Source: Alloscardovia venturai
GTDB lineage: Bacteria > Actinomycetota > Actinomycetes > Actinomycetales > Bifidobacteriaceae
Direction of reading: 5' to 3'
Length of the DNA: 25,602 bases
NCBI RefSeq assembly: GCF_042676605.1
Contig: NZ_JBHTHQ010000023.1
Location: 1-25,602 of the forward strand
Part shown: positions 16,508 to 24,115 of the stretch, in pieces
Layout: each line of letters begins with the position of its first letter
Numbering within the stretch: position 1 is the stretch's first letter
Position numbers and translations under genes: made by a program
Notes under the pieces: generated by a model
What the model was told of the DNA's origin: nothing
What the model saw: only the letters and a program-made list of their open reading frames with translations
Database searches by the model: none

Positions 16508-17320
16508 TTAATCATCATCCTCATCGTCTGAACGACGATCCGTCCCAAGGACCAGGATAATCGTGAATATAACCTCAAACATCAAGCAACTTGCCACGAA
16601 CCACTCATTTTCTTTTGCAAGATCATGATTCTCGGTAGCCACACGAAGCCCATCTAAATCAGATAAATATATTGTGTAAATATACACTAAGAAGACGAGT
16701 GCGAGCATAATCCCCGGCCAAGGAATAGCATGTATTCTATGCGCTTGATAGCCAAAGCTTCCTAAGATAGGAACCAGCATGATGAGTATCGTAATCCACC
16801 AGCTATTCTTTGTCTGCCGGGCAAATCCCTTGTAGAGAAACCCCAGAAAACTCGATCCATAAACAGAAATGACGATGGGGCCGAATTTATCAAATTCGGT
16901 TACGATTGATGTTCCAAATACATATGAGCATCCGATACTATAAAGGCAGTGTAAAACTATCAGAACTCTACGTTTATTTGCACTAATTCTATCTCCTGGA
17001 AGGAAAAAGGCTGGAAGAACTGGAACGAGCGCAATAACGAGATTGAGTACAGTTAGCCAGTCATTTGACGAGGAGCTTATGTGAAAGATTTTTGCGTATA
17101 TGGCACCAAAAAATAGTGTAAAAATATTGCATGAAAATATAATTAAATGTTTCTTAACGATTCCTAAATAAGTAGCAGCATGCTTTTGTGGCCGTTTATT
17201 CTCACTGCCGATAAGGTTATGAAGAAGCCATAATGAAAGAGTTGAACTGACACTTTCGAGGTATGGAGATTCAATGGTTCTCTCAGGAGAAGAATTTTCG
17301 CTAATGCTATTTTCAATCAT
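16508..17320 (-). CDS. Hypothetical 7-TM membrane protein
   Basis: This 270-aa protein has no family I recognise. After a ~45-residue polar N-terminus there are about seven hydrophobic spans, including LIIFSCNIFTLFFGAIYAKI, LNLVIALVPVLPAFFLP, ITILIMLVPILGSFGY, IMLALVFLVYIYTIYL and MFEVIFTIILVLG. The C-terminus is extremely acidic (RRSDDEDDD). I prefer ATG 17320, with AGGCAAG about eight bases before it; a GTG at 17329 is the alternative. It is the first gene of a two-gene unit with the 15917-16507 gene, to which its stop codon is directly joined. By association it may belong to the same secretion-linked function (inference). Confidence 0.65.
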   Translation of the reverse strand: MIENSISENSSPERTIESPYLESVSSTLSLWLLHNLIGSENKRPQKHAATYLGIVKKHLIIFSCNIFTLFFGAIYAKIFHISSSSNDWLTVLNLVIALVPVLPAFFLPGDRISANKRRVLIVLHCLYSIGCSYVFGTSIVTEFDKFGPIVISVYGSSFLGFLYKGFARQTKNSWWITILIMLVPILGSFGYQAHRIHAIPWPGIMLALVFLVYIYTIYLSDLDGLRVATENHDLAKENEWFVASCLMFEVIFTIILVLGTDRRSDDEDDD

Positions 17321-17519
17321 AGGAATCACTTGCCTATATTGGCGTATTTATCGAAGTTATCTGCCTAATCTAATCCCATTGTAAAGACGCGTGTGATATT
17401 TTCTACAAGAGAAAGCCTTGAGCAACTTAAAAGCTACTCAAGACTTGAGAGAAAGAGAGAAAAGAGAAGAAGGGGTTAAATTTTCTTGGGGAGGTAGTCG
17501 GCTCAGCTTCCGTCCACCG

Positions 17520-17535
17520 TGTAAGTATTCTTACA
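17520..17535. promoter_or_regulatory. Inverted repeat upstream of amino-acid permease
   Basis: TGTAAG-TATT-CTTACA is a perfect 6-bp inverted repeat with a 4-bp AT-rich centre. It suits a dimeric repressor. It lies about 220 bp before the permease and about 200 bp before the divergent membrane-protein gene, so it could serve either. Confidence 0.4.
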
Positions 17536-17742
17536 AGCTCAGGTTCCTGTGCGGTTACTTCCTTGCGTTGGTTTATATATAACCGTGCGAACCTGAACGA
17601 CACTCCCAGCAAAACCTGAGAATACTCTGAGAGTGTGCGCTTTTAATTATGTATGGCGGAAATTTACGGCATAAATCGGCTGTAATCCTTTGCAAAAGCT
17701 TTCTTAATGTGGATAAACCCTTTCTGTAGCGTGCATTCACGC

Positions 17743-17748
17743 TAGAAT
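17743..17748 (+). promoter_or_regulatory. -10 box indicating leaderless permease mRNA
   Basis: TAGAAT ends seven bases before ATG 17756, which places the expected transcription start at the A of the start codon. No ribosome-binding site precedes the ATG. No convincing -35 box is visible. Confidence 0.55.
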
Positions 17749-17755
17749 CTTCGGT

Positions 17756-19243
17756 ATGAAACTTTTCAGAACGAAATCCATTGAAACTGCACTGGCGCAG
17801 ACTCAGTCCGAGGGGCATTCGCTTAAACGCGAACTTGGGGTTTGGGATTTGGCTACGATGGCAGTGGCTGTCGCGGTAGGAGCGGGCATCTTCTCCATTG
17901 GCGCGCAAACTATAGCTTTCCATGCGGGCCCATCGGCGATTATCAGCTTCCTCATCGCTGGAGCGGTGTGCGCTGGAGTAGCATTGTGCTATGCGGAATT
18001 TGCTTCAATGGTTCCTGCTGCTGGCTCGGCATATACCTTTACGTACACGACGTTGGGAGAGTTTGTTGCGTGGATTATCGGCTGGGATCTCATTTTGGAA
18101 ATGATGATGGCTGGCTCGGTCATCGCTAAATATTGGGGCGTATATCTTCAAGATTTTTTGCGGCTTGTGGGTGTTAATTTTTCGACCACTGTGTCGCTAG
18201 GCACATTAAACGTTGACTTAGCACCATTCGTTATCGTTGCATTCTTTACAGTCCTGCTCGTCTTTGGTACGAAACTTTCTAGTCGTGTGGATTCCGTACT
18301 GACCGTTGTCAAAGTGGGTGTCGTTCTCTTTATCATCGTAGTAGGATTCTTCTATTTCAAACCGTCAAATCTCGTGCCGTTTATACCTCATGAGCAGTTA
18401 GCTAGCGATATTACTGGCAGTGCTTCAGCTCAGCCTTCGGCGCTCAGCACTTTCGAGCAGCCTCTTCTTCAATGGATGAGCGGCAAGACTGCGACTATGT
18501 ATGGCGTAGGAGGGATTTTCTCCGGCGCGGCATTGGTCTTCTTTGCATTCCTTGGCTTCGATGTAGTGGCGACGACCTCGGAAGAAGCAAAAGATCCTAA
18601 ACGTACCATTCCGCGCGGCATCACATTAGGCTTAGCTATAGTCATTGCACTTTATGTCTTAGTGGCAATTGTGACTTCGGGTATGGTCTCGTACAAGGTA
18701 CTTGCACAGCAAGAGAGCCCGTCACTTTCTACAGCTTTTGAACTTGTCGGTGCTGGTTGGGCTGCAAAGATTATTTCCTTCGGCGTTCTTGTAGGACTTA
18801 CTACGGTGGTAATGGTACTGTTGCTTGGGCTTACACGTGTGATCTTTGCTATGAGTCGTGATCATTTGCTGCCTGAAGGACTATCGCAGACGAATAAGTC
18901 TGGCGTACCAGTTGGATTGCAAATCGGGGTGGGGGTCATCATCGCTATAGTGGCATCAACTCTCGATGTTTCTGTACTTGCTGACATGGTAAACATCGGT
19001 ACTTTAAGTGCTTTCGTACTTGTGTGCTTTGGCATCCCTATCATGCGTAAAAAGCGTCCAGATTTGGTACGTTCTTTCAAAGTTCCGGGAAATCCGTGGT
19101 TCCCTATTGTTGTAGCAGTAGCGTGCATCGTCGTTGCCGTAAATCTATCTGTGCTAACATGGCTGCGATTTCTTGTATGGCTTGCTATTGGCATCGTAAT
19201 TTACTTTGGATATTCTTACAGACATTCATTGCTGAATGAATAA
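17756..19243 (+). CDS. APC-family amino acid permease (cationic amino acid transporter type)
   Basis: This 495-aa polytopic membrane protein has about 12 to 14 spans. The first span carries the APC signature GVWDLATMAVAVAVGAGIFSIGAQ (unwound GAGIF motif). Then come AGPSAIISFLIAGAVCAGVALCYAEFASMVPAAGSAYTFTYTTLGE, GWDLILEMMMAG, and the FFAFLGFDVVATTSEEAKDPKRTIPRGI motif. These match the YfnA/CAT branch that imports amino acids, often cationic or branched, by proton symport. A 60-residue extra loop follows FKPSNLVPFIPHE. Length is normal. It starts without a leader (see the -10 box), and a short hairpin lies downstream. Confidence 0.9.
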   Translation: MKLFRTKSIETALAQTQSEGHSLKRELGVWDLATMAVAVAVGAGIFSIGAQTIAFHAGPSAIISFLIAGAVCAGVALCYAEFASMVPAAGSAYTFTYTTLGEFVAWIIGWDLILEMMMAGSVIAKYWGVYLQDFLRLVGVNFSTTVSLGTLNVDLAPFVIVAFFTVLLVFGTKLSSRVDSVLTVVKVGVVLFIIVVGFFYFKPSNLVPFIPHEQLASDITGSASAQPSALSTFEQPLLQWMSGKTATMYGVGGIFSGAALVFFAFLGFDVVATTSEEAKDPKRTIPRGITLGLAIVIALYVLVAIVTSGMVSYKVLAQQESPSLSTAFELVGAGWAAKIISFGVLVGLTTVVMVLLLGLTRVIFAMSRDHLLPEGLSQTNKSGVPVGLQIGVGVIIAIVASTLDVSVLADMVNIGTLSAFVLVCFGIPIMRKKRPDLVRSFKVPGNPWFPIVVAVACIVVAVNLSVLTWLRFLVWLAIGIVIYFGYSYRHSLLNE

Positions 19244-19271
19244 CGGTAGTTCCTCGCGCAAAAGGTATGTT

Positions 19272-19285
19272 TTCAATAAATTGAA
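19272..19285 (+). terminator. Short AT-rich hairpin with T-tract after permease
   Basis: TTCAAT-AA-ATTGAA followed by CATTTTTAATTTTT resembles a weak intrinsic terminator just after the permease gene. The stem is short and AT-rich. Confidence 0.4.
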
Positions 19286-19328
19286 GCATTTTTAATTTTT
19301 GGGAAATATATACTGCTTCCGGCAGTCT

Positions 19329-19343
19329 TATGTGTATCACATA
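19329..19343. promoter_or_regulatory. Inverted repeat before surface-protein gene
   Basis: TATGTG-TAT-CACATA is a perfect 6-bp inverted repeat about 34 bp upstream of ATG 19377, within the likely leader or promoter. It is a candidate operator; no regulator is implied by neighbours. Confidence 0.4.
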
Positions 19344-19376
19344 TACAAAAATGTGGAAGAAATAAGAGGAATAATT

Positions 19377-20861
19377 ATGAGCAAGAGAAGTTTGAGTTCT
19401 CGCATATGTGCAGTCGTTGTGGCGATTGTAGCTGCTGTGGCGATGATGTTTGCAGCGGTACCTGCACATGCTGCAACTTCTGTCACCGTTGATGTCAGCA
19501 TTGATGGAAATCCAACGCAAATCGCAAAGCAATGTGAGAATCCACAGTCGTATAACGTCGGTTATAAAGGCACGATGGACATGTCTGAAGTATGGAAGAC
19601 GTGGGAAGAATCGTCAACCGCTACGCAATTCATGTTGGCGCTTATTAAGGGGCTTAATCCAGCGAGCCGTACAGAGTGGAAGAATGTCATGATGAGCGGC
19701 ACTTGGACTATGAGCTGGAAGATTGATACGACGCGCCTGACACTTGATTCTTCGATGCTGACTAAAGATGCATTCCAAGCTGCATACGAGGCAGCAAACC
19801 CGGGCACAGGCTTCACTCAATTCATGAGGGTTACGAGCGTAAATTATGATTCAGCAACGGGAACTGTCTCAGCTACTTATGGGCTGAGTGATGGAAACGC
19901 ATACAAGCTCACTGCAGGAAGTGATACTCGAGCATCTGCAGTTCGCGCAGAAGTACTCGACAACGAAGCTAATCGCCCTGCAAAGATTTATTTTGTAACT
20001 CCACAAGGTTTCTTAACATTACCTGCTAGCAAGTTCGAAGCAGGAAAAAGCTTTGACGGAACCGACCCCCAAGTAACGGGAACTATGCAGGTGTCTGTAA
20101 ATCAAGAGGAAGTGCCAAACGCACAGGCAGCTACGATGATGTCTAGCTTCAATCCTTTGACTTTCAGTCCGAAGCAGATAATCCCAACTGTCACAACTAA
20201 GATGGTTGATAATACTGTCCAGTACGCTTTCGCATCTGAAGACGGCACGCAGCTGCCAGCAGACGTTATGAAGCAACTTCCAGCTTGCTCTACTGCTGAA
20301 ACAGGCAAAGAAGTAGCTGCTCCGATAAGCTTTACTGATGTAGAAACAGATACAGGCACATGGTCATTTGCTCAGTGGGATAACGCGACTCAGACCATGG
20401 ACGAAAAAGGACTTAAGTTCGTAGGTACATGGAAGTTCACTCTAAAGACTGCAACTGCCTCCGCTGAATTTAAGTCAGTGGATGGTACTTCCATTCCACA
20501 AGAAATCTTGAACAAGCTTCCAAAGCCTATCACAGGAAATGTTGGCGAAAAGATTGAAGTAACTCCTACGCACTTTGCTGACTACGTCACAAAGACTGGT
20601 ACCTGGAAGTTCATCGGCTGGGATGAAACATCTAAGACCATGACTGCTGACGGAATCACATTTGTAGGTACATGGAAGTTTGAAAAGAACGCAACTGTAG
20701 TTCCTACAAAACCAGCAGCTTCCGGATTGGCAGCTACGAAGCCAGCAGTGCAGAAGACTCTTTCAAAGACAGGTTCTGCAGTGGCGGCGATTGCTGTAGT
20801 AGCTATTCTATTGCTCGTGGGTGGCGTTGCAATCGTAATCTTGCGTAAGAAGCGTTCATAG
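19377..20861 (+). CDS. Cell-wall-anchored surface protein with two SHIRT-like repeats
   Basis: This is a 494-aa exported protein. ATG 19377 (AAGAGGA just upstream) gives a classic signal peptide, MSKRSLSSRICAVVVAIVAA followed by VAMMFAAVPAHA, with cleavage expected after AHA. An in-frame ATG at 19299 would spoil it. Residues ~35-280 form an unrecognised Thr/Ser-rich domain. Two ~75-residue repeats (about 283-358 and 361-437) share Y/EF.S.DGT..P.....LP.......G....GTW.F..WD..T.TM...G..FVGTWKF, the pattern of streptococcal SHIRT domains, which act as rigid stalks. The C-terminus has LSKTG (462-466), a hydrophobic span and RKKRS, a sortase signal with Ser instead of the usual Pro. It is likely an adhesin or stalk protein anchored to the wall; the ligand is unknown. 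Confidence 0.85.
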   Translation: MSKRSLSSRICAVVVAIVAAVAMMFAAVPAHAATSVTVDVSIDGNPTQIAKQCENPQSYNVGYKGTMDMSEVWKTWEESSTATQFMLALIKGLNPASRTEWKNVMMSGTWTMSWKIDTTRLTLDSSMLTKDAFQAAYEAANPGTGFTQFMRVTSVNYDSATGTVSATYGLSDGNAYKLTAGSDTRASAVRAEVLDNEANRPAKIYFVTPQGFLTLPASKFEAGKSFDGTDPQVTGTMQVSVNQEEVPNAQAATMMSSFNPLTFSPKQIIPTVTTKMVDNTVQYAFASEDGTQLPADVMKQLPACSTAETGKEVAAPISFTDVETDTGTWSFAQWDNATQTMDEKGLKFVGTWKFTLKTATASAEFKSVDGTSIPQEILNKLPKPITGNVGEKIEVTPTHFADYVTKTGTWKFIGWDETSKTMTADGITFVGTWKFEKNATVVPTKPAASGLAATKPAVQKTLSKTGSAVAAIAVVAILLLVGGVAIVILRKKRS

Positions 20862-20905
20862 CCTGAATGAAATGAATTGATAGCTGAAAAGCTAGATTAA
20901 AATAT

Positions 20906-20944
20906 GTGTTCCTCTCTTCGACACAATATCGAGGAGAGGAACAC
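20906..20944. terminator. Bidirectional intrinsic terminator
   Basis: Arms 20906-20921 and 20929-20944 form a 16-bp stem with one wobble (GTGTTCCTCTCTTCGA with TCGAGGAGAGGAACAC), a 7-nt loop and TTTTATAT on the plus side. The minus side also leads into a T-rich stretch. It separates the surface-protein gene from the convergent gene ending at 20995. Confidence 0.85.
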
Positions 20945-20994
20945 TTTTATATACGTCTATATACGCAACGAAGCACCCGCTTATGTAAACACAT

Positions 20995-21873
20995 CTAAAT
21001 CAAAGATATAAGCCAAATAATAGCGAAAAGTATGACTTGATGAGTTAAGTAGATAACGAGTGAATGACGTCCCAAAAATTCAAGTGAACGAGAGATCCAA
21101 GAAACTTTATGTGTATGCGTATTAATCCAGTTTGCGACTGCTCTTGCATGGACTACGTTAAAGAGAAAATATCCGGTAAACATGACGAAAAGCCAGGGAA
21201 TTAGAGGATAATAGTCGCTCGATATAAAGCCGTCGAAAGGAAAACCGAGTAGTGTCGTGAAGTTATTTGCATACAACCATTGCGGAAGGGTGAGGCTCCA
21301 TATACTATGAGTTTGCGCATCATGAAACAACACAAAGAGTATCATGCTGATCGTTGCAAGAATCACATGAATCCAGTGCGACCCATGAGAAGAGAAGGAC
21401 ACAGGCATAGCCTTTTCTCCCGTGTGCATCCGAGCGAATTTTGCGGGTATATCTATAAGCCAGAGGATGAGCGTCCCAAACCCGATGAGAGTGAGCACGC
21501 CAAAATGGACGGAGTCGTGTGGTATGACTGCCGTAGTTACAAGCGAAATGACCTCGCCCCAAGCTATGAGCTCTATGCCACGACGCAGAGGTTTCCTGCC
21601 CAAACGCCAGCAGAATCCTGCGAGAAAAATAAAACATATGCCGATTGCCTGCTGCCAGACATAAGCTGCCTGACTACTCATAAAGGTAGCAATGCTTACG
21701 CCCCACGGCTTTGTGATAAGGGATGCTATGTCCCACAAAGCATGGAAAATTATCATATTGAGTAGAGCAAATCCACGGAGCATGTCGATGGCATAGAATC
21801 TTATTCTCTTTCCATGAGCCTGCTCAGCATCTGCAATTGCCTGCACATTTACTTGCACAGCTTGGTAGTCCAT
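20995..21873 (-). CDS. DUF1624 / heparan-alpha-glucosaminide N-acetyltransferase-like membrane protein
   Basis: This is a 292-aa polytopic membrane protein with about seven spans. The N-terminal signature R.RFYAIDMLRGFALLNMIIFHALWD (Asp30, Arg33-Gly34, His44) is the hallmark of the DUF1624 acyltransferase-like family; His44 is the presumed acyl-transfer residue. Further family features are ICFIFLAGFCWRLGR...RRGIELIAWGE and, at the end, LEFLGRHSLVIYLTHQVILF. Such proteins are thought to move acetyl groups across the membrane; the acceptor here is unknown. The start ATG 21873 overlaps the preceding arsC-like gene by 25 nt, an unusually long overlap, so a later start is possible. Confidence 0.85.
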   Translation of the reverse strand: MDYQAVQVNVQAIADAEQAHGKRIRFYAIDMLRGFALLNMIIFHALWDIASLITKPWGVSIATFMSSQAAYVWQQAIGICFIFLAGFCWRLGRKPLRRGIELIAWGEVISLVTTAVIPHDSVHFGVLTLIGFGTLILWLIDIPAKFARMHTGEKAMPVSFSSHGSHWIHVILATISMILFVLFHDAQTHSIWSLTLPQWLYANNFTTLLGFPFDGFISSDYYPLIPWLFVMFTGYFLFNVVHARAVANWINTHTHKVSWISRSLEFLGRHSLVIYLTHQVILFAIIWLISLI

Positions 21874-22220
21874 TCATCTGGCTTAAAACCGACAGCTACA
21901 AAATGTCCTTCGCTATCAATCACAAGTGGTCGTTTACACAGCATTCCGTCAGATGCAAGGAGATGCAGTGCCTTCTCGTCACTCATCTCACTAAGCTCAG
22001 TCGCTAAATTAAGAGAGCGGTAGGCCTGTCCGGAAGTGTTGAAAAAACGGCGCATAGGTAGGTTGCTCTCACGAATCCATTGGGTTAGTTCAGCGGCTGT
22101 GGGGCGATCTTCAATGATGTTTCTCCATGTATACTCGATGCCGTGCTGATTAAGCCATGCAAGAGCTTTCTTGCATGTAGAGCAATCTGGGTGTCCGATG
22201 ACGAGATACTTCTTTGTCAT
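21849..22220 (-). CDS. ArsC/Spx-like reductase family protein
   Basis: This 123-aa thioredoxin-fold protein has an N-terminal C-x-x-C (Cys13-Ser-Thr-Cys16 in GHPDCSTCKKALAWL) and RRFFNTSG in the middle. The C-terminal CKRPLVID..GHFVAVGFKPDEW is characteristic of the YffB/Spx branch of the ArsC family. Length is normal for the family (about 115-130). It may be a glutathione- or thiol-dependent reductase or a Spx-like regulator; true arsenate reduction is not implied. The second Cys makes a redox-active disulfide plausible. It is flanked by a GntR regulator and overlaps the DUF1624 gene, so the three may form one unit. Confidence 0.86.
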   Translation of the reverse strand: MTKKYLVIGHPDCSTCKKALAWLNQHGIEYTWRNIIEDRPTAAELTQWIRESNLPMRRFFNTSGQAYRSLNLATELSEMSDEKALHLLASDGMLCKRPLVIDSEGHFVAVGFKPDEWTTKLCK

Positions 22221-22254
22221 GATGACCTCGACTTTGCTAGAGGTTAGATTTACT

Positions 22255-22968
22255 TTACGCTTTCATATCTAAGGTATCGTAAATATAATCCATAATCCTA
22301 ATCATGCCGTCAAAAGCGCCAGCACTATCGCCATCTGAAATCGCTACCGCAACGTCATTATGCATGCGGGCAGTAGGGAAGTTATATCCTGGCGGAAAGA
22401 CGTCAGCCACGAGATCATACTGAAATACTGAAAATGCTGATCGGGCAAGAGAAGCAAAAATAGCATTATTGCACGATTCGACGATAGTGAGGTGAAAGTC
22501 GAGGTCATTACGGTGAAAAAACTCGTGATCCTTGCGTTCAGCTCCATCTATCATATGCTGTGCTGCGTCGAGTAGATGATGCTTGATTTCTTCGGAAGCA
22601 CGGGTTGCTGTGGCAGATGCTGCAACAGGTTCGACAGCACGGCGAATTTCCTCGAGAGCACAAATCTGCTTAAAACGTTGCGGTCCAGCAAGCTTCCACG
22701 AGACTACTTCTGAATTCAGACCATCCCAGTCATCAGGATTAAGAGCGATAATCCCTACGCGCTGTTTAGCTTTGACAACGCCTAAAGTCTCCAAATGGTT
22801 GATAACATCGCGTGCGATACTGCGAGACACGTTATACGTATGTTGAATCTCGTCAAGAGTCGTGGCTTGACCTACCTTCCAAGACCCCTCTAATATGCTC
22901 ATTGCGAGTTGGTCAGTAACGGATGTTTGCACGGATGTGTGAGGCAGACTTCGCATAGTGCCAGACAT
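22255..22968 (-). CDS. GntR-family transcriptional regulator (FadR/FCD subgroup)
   Basis: This is a 237-aa regulator. The N-terminal winged helix-turn-helix runs from about residue 15 to 75 (VTDQLAMSILEGSWKVGQATTLDEIQ, YNVSRSIARDVINHLETLGVV). An all-helical FCD ligand domain follows, with the metal-binding set Asp155, His159 (DLDFHLTIVESCNN) and His203 (RMHNDVAVAI). FCD regulators usually sense organic acids such as gluconate. A ribosome-binding site AAGAAGG lies about eight bases before ATG 22968. A perfect inverted repeat 40 bp upstream (23008-23023) probably serves autoregulation. Its targets are not evident from neighbours. Confidence 0.9.
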   Translation of the reverse strand: MSGTMRSLPHTSVQTSVTDQLAMSILEGSWKVGQATTLDEIQHTYNVSRSIARDVINHLETLGVVKAKQRVGIIALNPDDWDGLNSEVVSWKLAGPQRFKQICALEEIRRAVEPVAASATATRASEEIKHHLLDAAQHMIDGAERKDHEFFHRNDLDFHLTIVESCNNAIFASLARSAFSVFQYDLVADVFPPGYNFPTARMHNDVAVAISDGDSAGAFDGMIRIMDYIYDTLDMKA

Positions 22969-23007
22969 AGTGAAAACCTTCTTCTCATAAAACTTTCTCT
23001 TTTTGAA

Positions 23008-23023
23008 TTGTAACTTATTACAA
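23008..23023. promoter_or_regulatory. Candidate GntR operator
   Basis: TTGTAA-CTTA-TTACAA is a perfect 6-bp inverted repeat 40-55 bp upstream of the gntR start. Its size and symmetry fit a FadR-type GntR dimer site. Overlap with the gntR promoter would give autorepression. Confidence 0.55.
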
Positions 23024-23195
23024 AGAAAAGTTAGAGAGGTGGAGAAGAAGGCGGGAAAAAAAGAAGTAATGCGCAGACCTGTAGAGCTTCCATTGCGCGT
23101 AACTGCTCGCTGCGTTGGTATATGATGGCTCGTCCGCTATCTCGCGCTACTATTAATTACAGCCATCTGAGATAAATTGCAGAGGAGAGCATAGT

Positions 23196-23496
23196 ATGCC
23201 GGATGTCGTAGTGAATCATGATGAGTTAGAAAAGCTTGCTCAAGACATCTCGGCTGCTCAAGAGAAAATGCAAGGCATGGCAGATATCGATGTAAACTCT
23301 ACAAATCTCGGTAGTGAGAAAATCAAAAGTGCACTCAATGATTTCTTAGAGGGGGATAAAGACCCATAAGACAAGAATCCTCAAAGGTACAGAGGGTATG
23401 GGCAATGCTATCAATAATGTCCTTGAGGACAGCACCGCGTATGACAATGATGCCGCAAACAATGCGGGCGACATGGAAACATCACAGGCGTCGTAA
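23196..23496 (+). pseudogene. WXG100/EspC-like small T7SS protein, frameshifted
   Basis: ATG 23196 follows a good AGAGGAGAG site. The frame reads MPDVVVNHDELEKLAQDISA through NLGSEKIKSALNDFLEGDKDP, then stops at TAA 23367. One base too many in GGGGG (23351-23355) or CCC (23362-23364) separates it from the C-terminal half, which runs TRILKGTEGMGNAINNVLEDSTAYDNDAANNAGDMETSQAS to TAA 23494. Rejoined, it is a ~100-aa helical-hairpin protein with the LG...I..AL.DF...........Y...D layout of small WXG100/EspC-like secreted partners. The W-x-G itself is not visible; it would fall at the damaged point. It heads a cassette with an accessory protein and an effector candidate. Confidence 0.7.
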
Positions 23497-23507
23497 GGCT
23501 GACCATA

Positions 23508-24112
23508 ATGAATTATTCATTGATGCTCCCCGACGAGTGGAATCAGTTTACGTTGAGTGATGACTCTATATAGGTAAAGTCGCTCATGAGTCCACGGAAA
23601 ATATTATCAAAGTACTTCCTGCGCTTGAGCAGTACTGAAAGCTTATTCTTTCGACTGTGCGTCAAAGATTAGTAAATGCTCGGTCAGTTGGTATTCGGCA
23701 CATTGCGAGTTACTATACCGAGGCTTCAGACAAGTCCATTTTAGCCTTGCTGCAAGTACAGATTATGCCACTTCCTCCAGTGCAAGCAGGAAGTACTGTC
23801 TTAGAATCTTCGTATGAAGCGTATAGTGAAGTCGAGCCTCAGTATGTCGAGGGAAGCAATGTGTCCGTTGTTAATATGCCGAACGTGGGTAAAGGTCTTG
23901 AAGTTATTACTCGTGAATATCTACAGAGCAGTACACGAGAGATTTCGCAGGTGGAGATACTGACTGCACGTTTCGTGTTTCCGCTAACGGATATGGTTAT
24001 TAGCTTGAATTTTATGACTCCTAATATGGATGAGGCCGTGCCGCTCATACAACTTTTTGAGTTGATTGCCTCGTCGTTAGACGTTACTGAAAATCGTGAG
24101 AGAAAGGAATAA
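23508..24112 (+). pseudogene. Broken homologue of the 15917-16507 protein, T7SS-associated
   Basis: ATG 23508 starts MNYSLMLPDEWNQFTLSDDSI and ends at TAG 23571. A one-base loss there moves the reading to the frame IGKVAHESTENIIKVLPALEQY, which meets TGA at 23636 (CGA for Arg would fit). It then runs open as KLILSTVRQRLVNARSVGIRHIASYYTEA to 24112. The last 151 residues could be made from GTG 23657, but the N-terminus would be lost. Shared landmarks with the minus-strand protein at 15917 are LPDEW, R.LV.A...GI, Q-IMP and a C-terminal F.FPLTDMVISLNFMTPN...LFELIASSLDV. Its place between a WXG-like gene and an effector gene suggests a T7SS helper role (inference). Confidence 0.7.
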
Positions 24113-24115
24113 AGT

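Larger units (their letters stand above)
17330..17755. other. Divergent intergenic region with several palindromes
   Basis: This 426-base gap between two divergent genes has no credible ORF. It contains an imperfect hairpin around 17416-17441 (CTTGAG...CTCAAG), a purine-rich stretch at about 17443-17475, a hairpin-capable segment at 17492-17517 and TGTAAG-TATT-CTTACA at 17520-17535. The AT-rich near-palindrome GGTTTATATATAACC follows at about 17569-17583, and the permease promoter is also here. Confidence 0.5.

Noticed and set aside
17443..17517. Purine-rich stretch and hairpin before the permease as a possible riboswitch
   Set aside because: The pairings are short and imperfect and match no riboswitch pattern I know; the permease mRNA also appears to start further downstream, at its own start codon.
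19299..19376. Longer N-terminus for the surface protein from ATG 19299
   Set aside because: It would bury the signal peptide behind 26 polar/aromatic residues and run through the 19329-19343 inverted repeat; ATG 19377 has a proper ribosome-binding site.
21280..21765. A 161-codon plus-strand open frame inside the DUF1624 gene
   Set aside because: The minus strand encodes a clear membrane protein with family signatures over the same bases; the plus frame has no recognisable features or ribosome-binding site.
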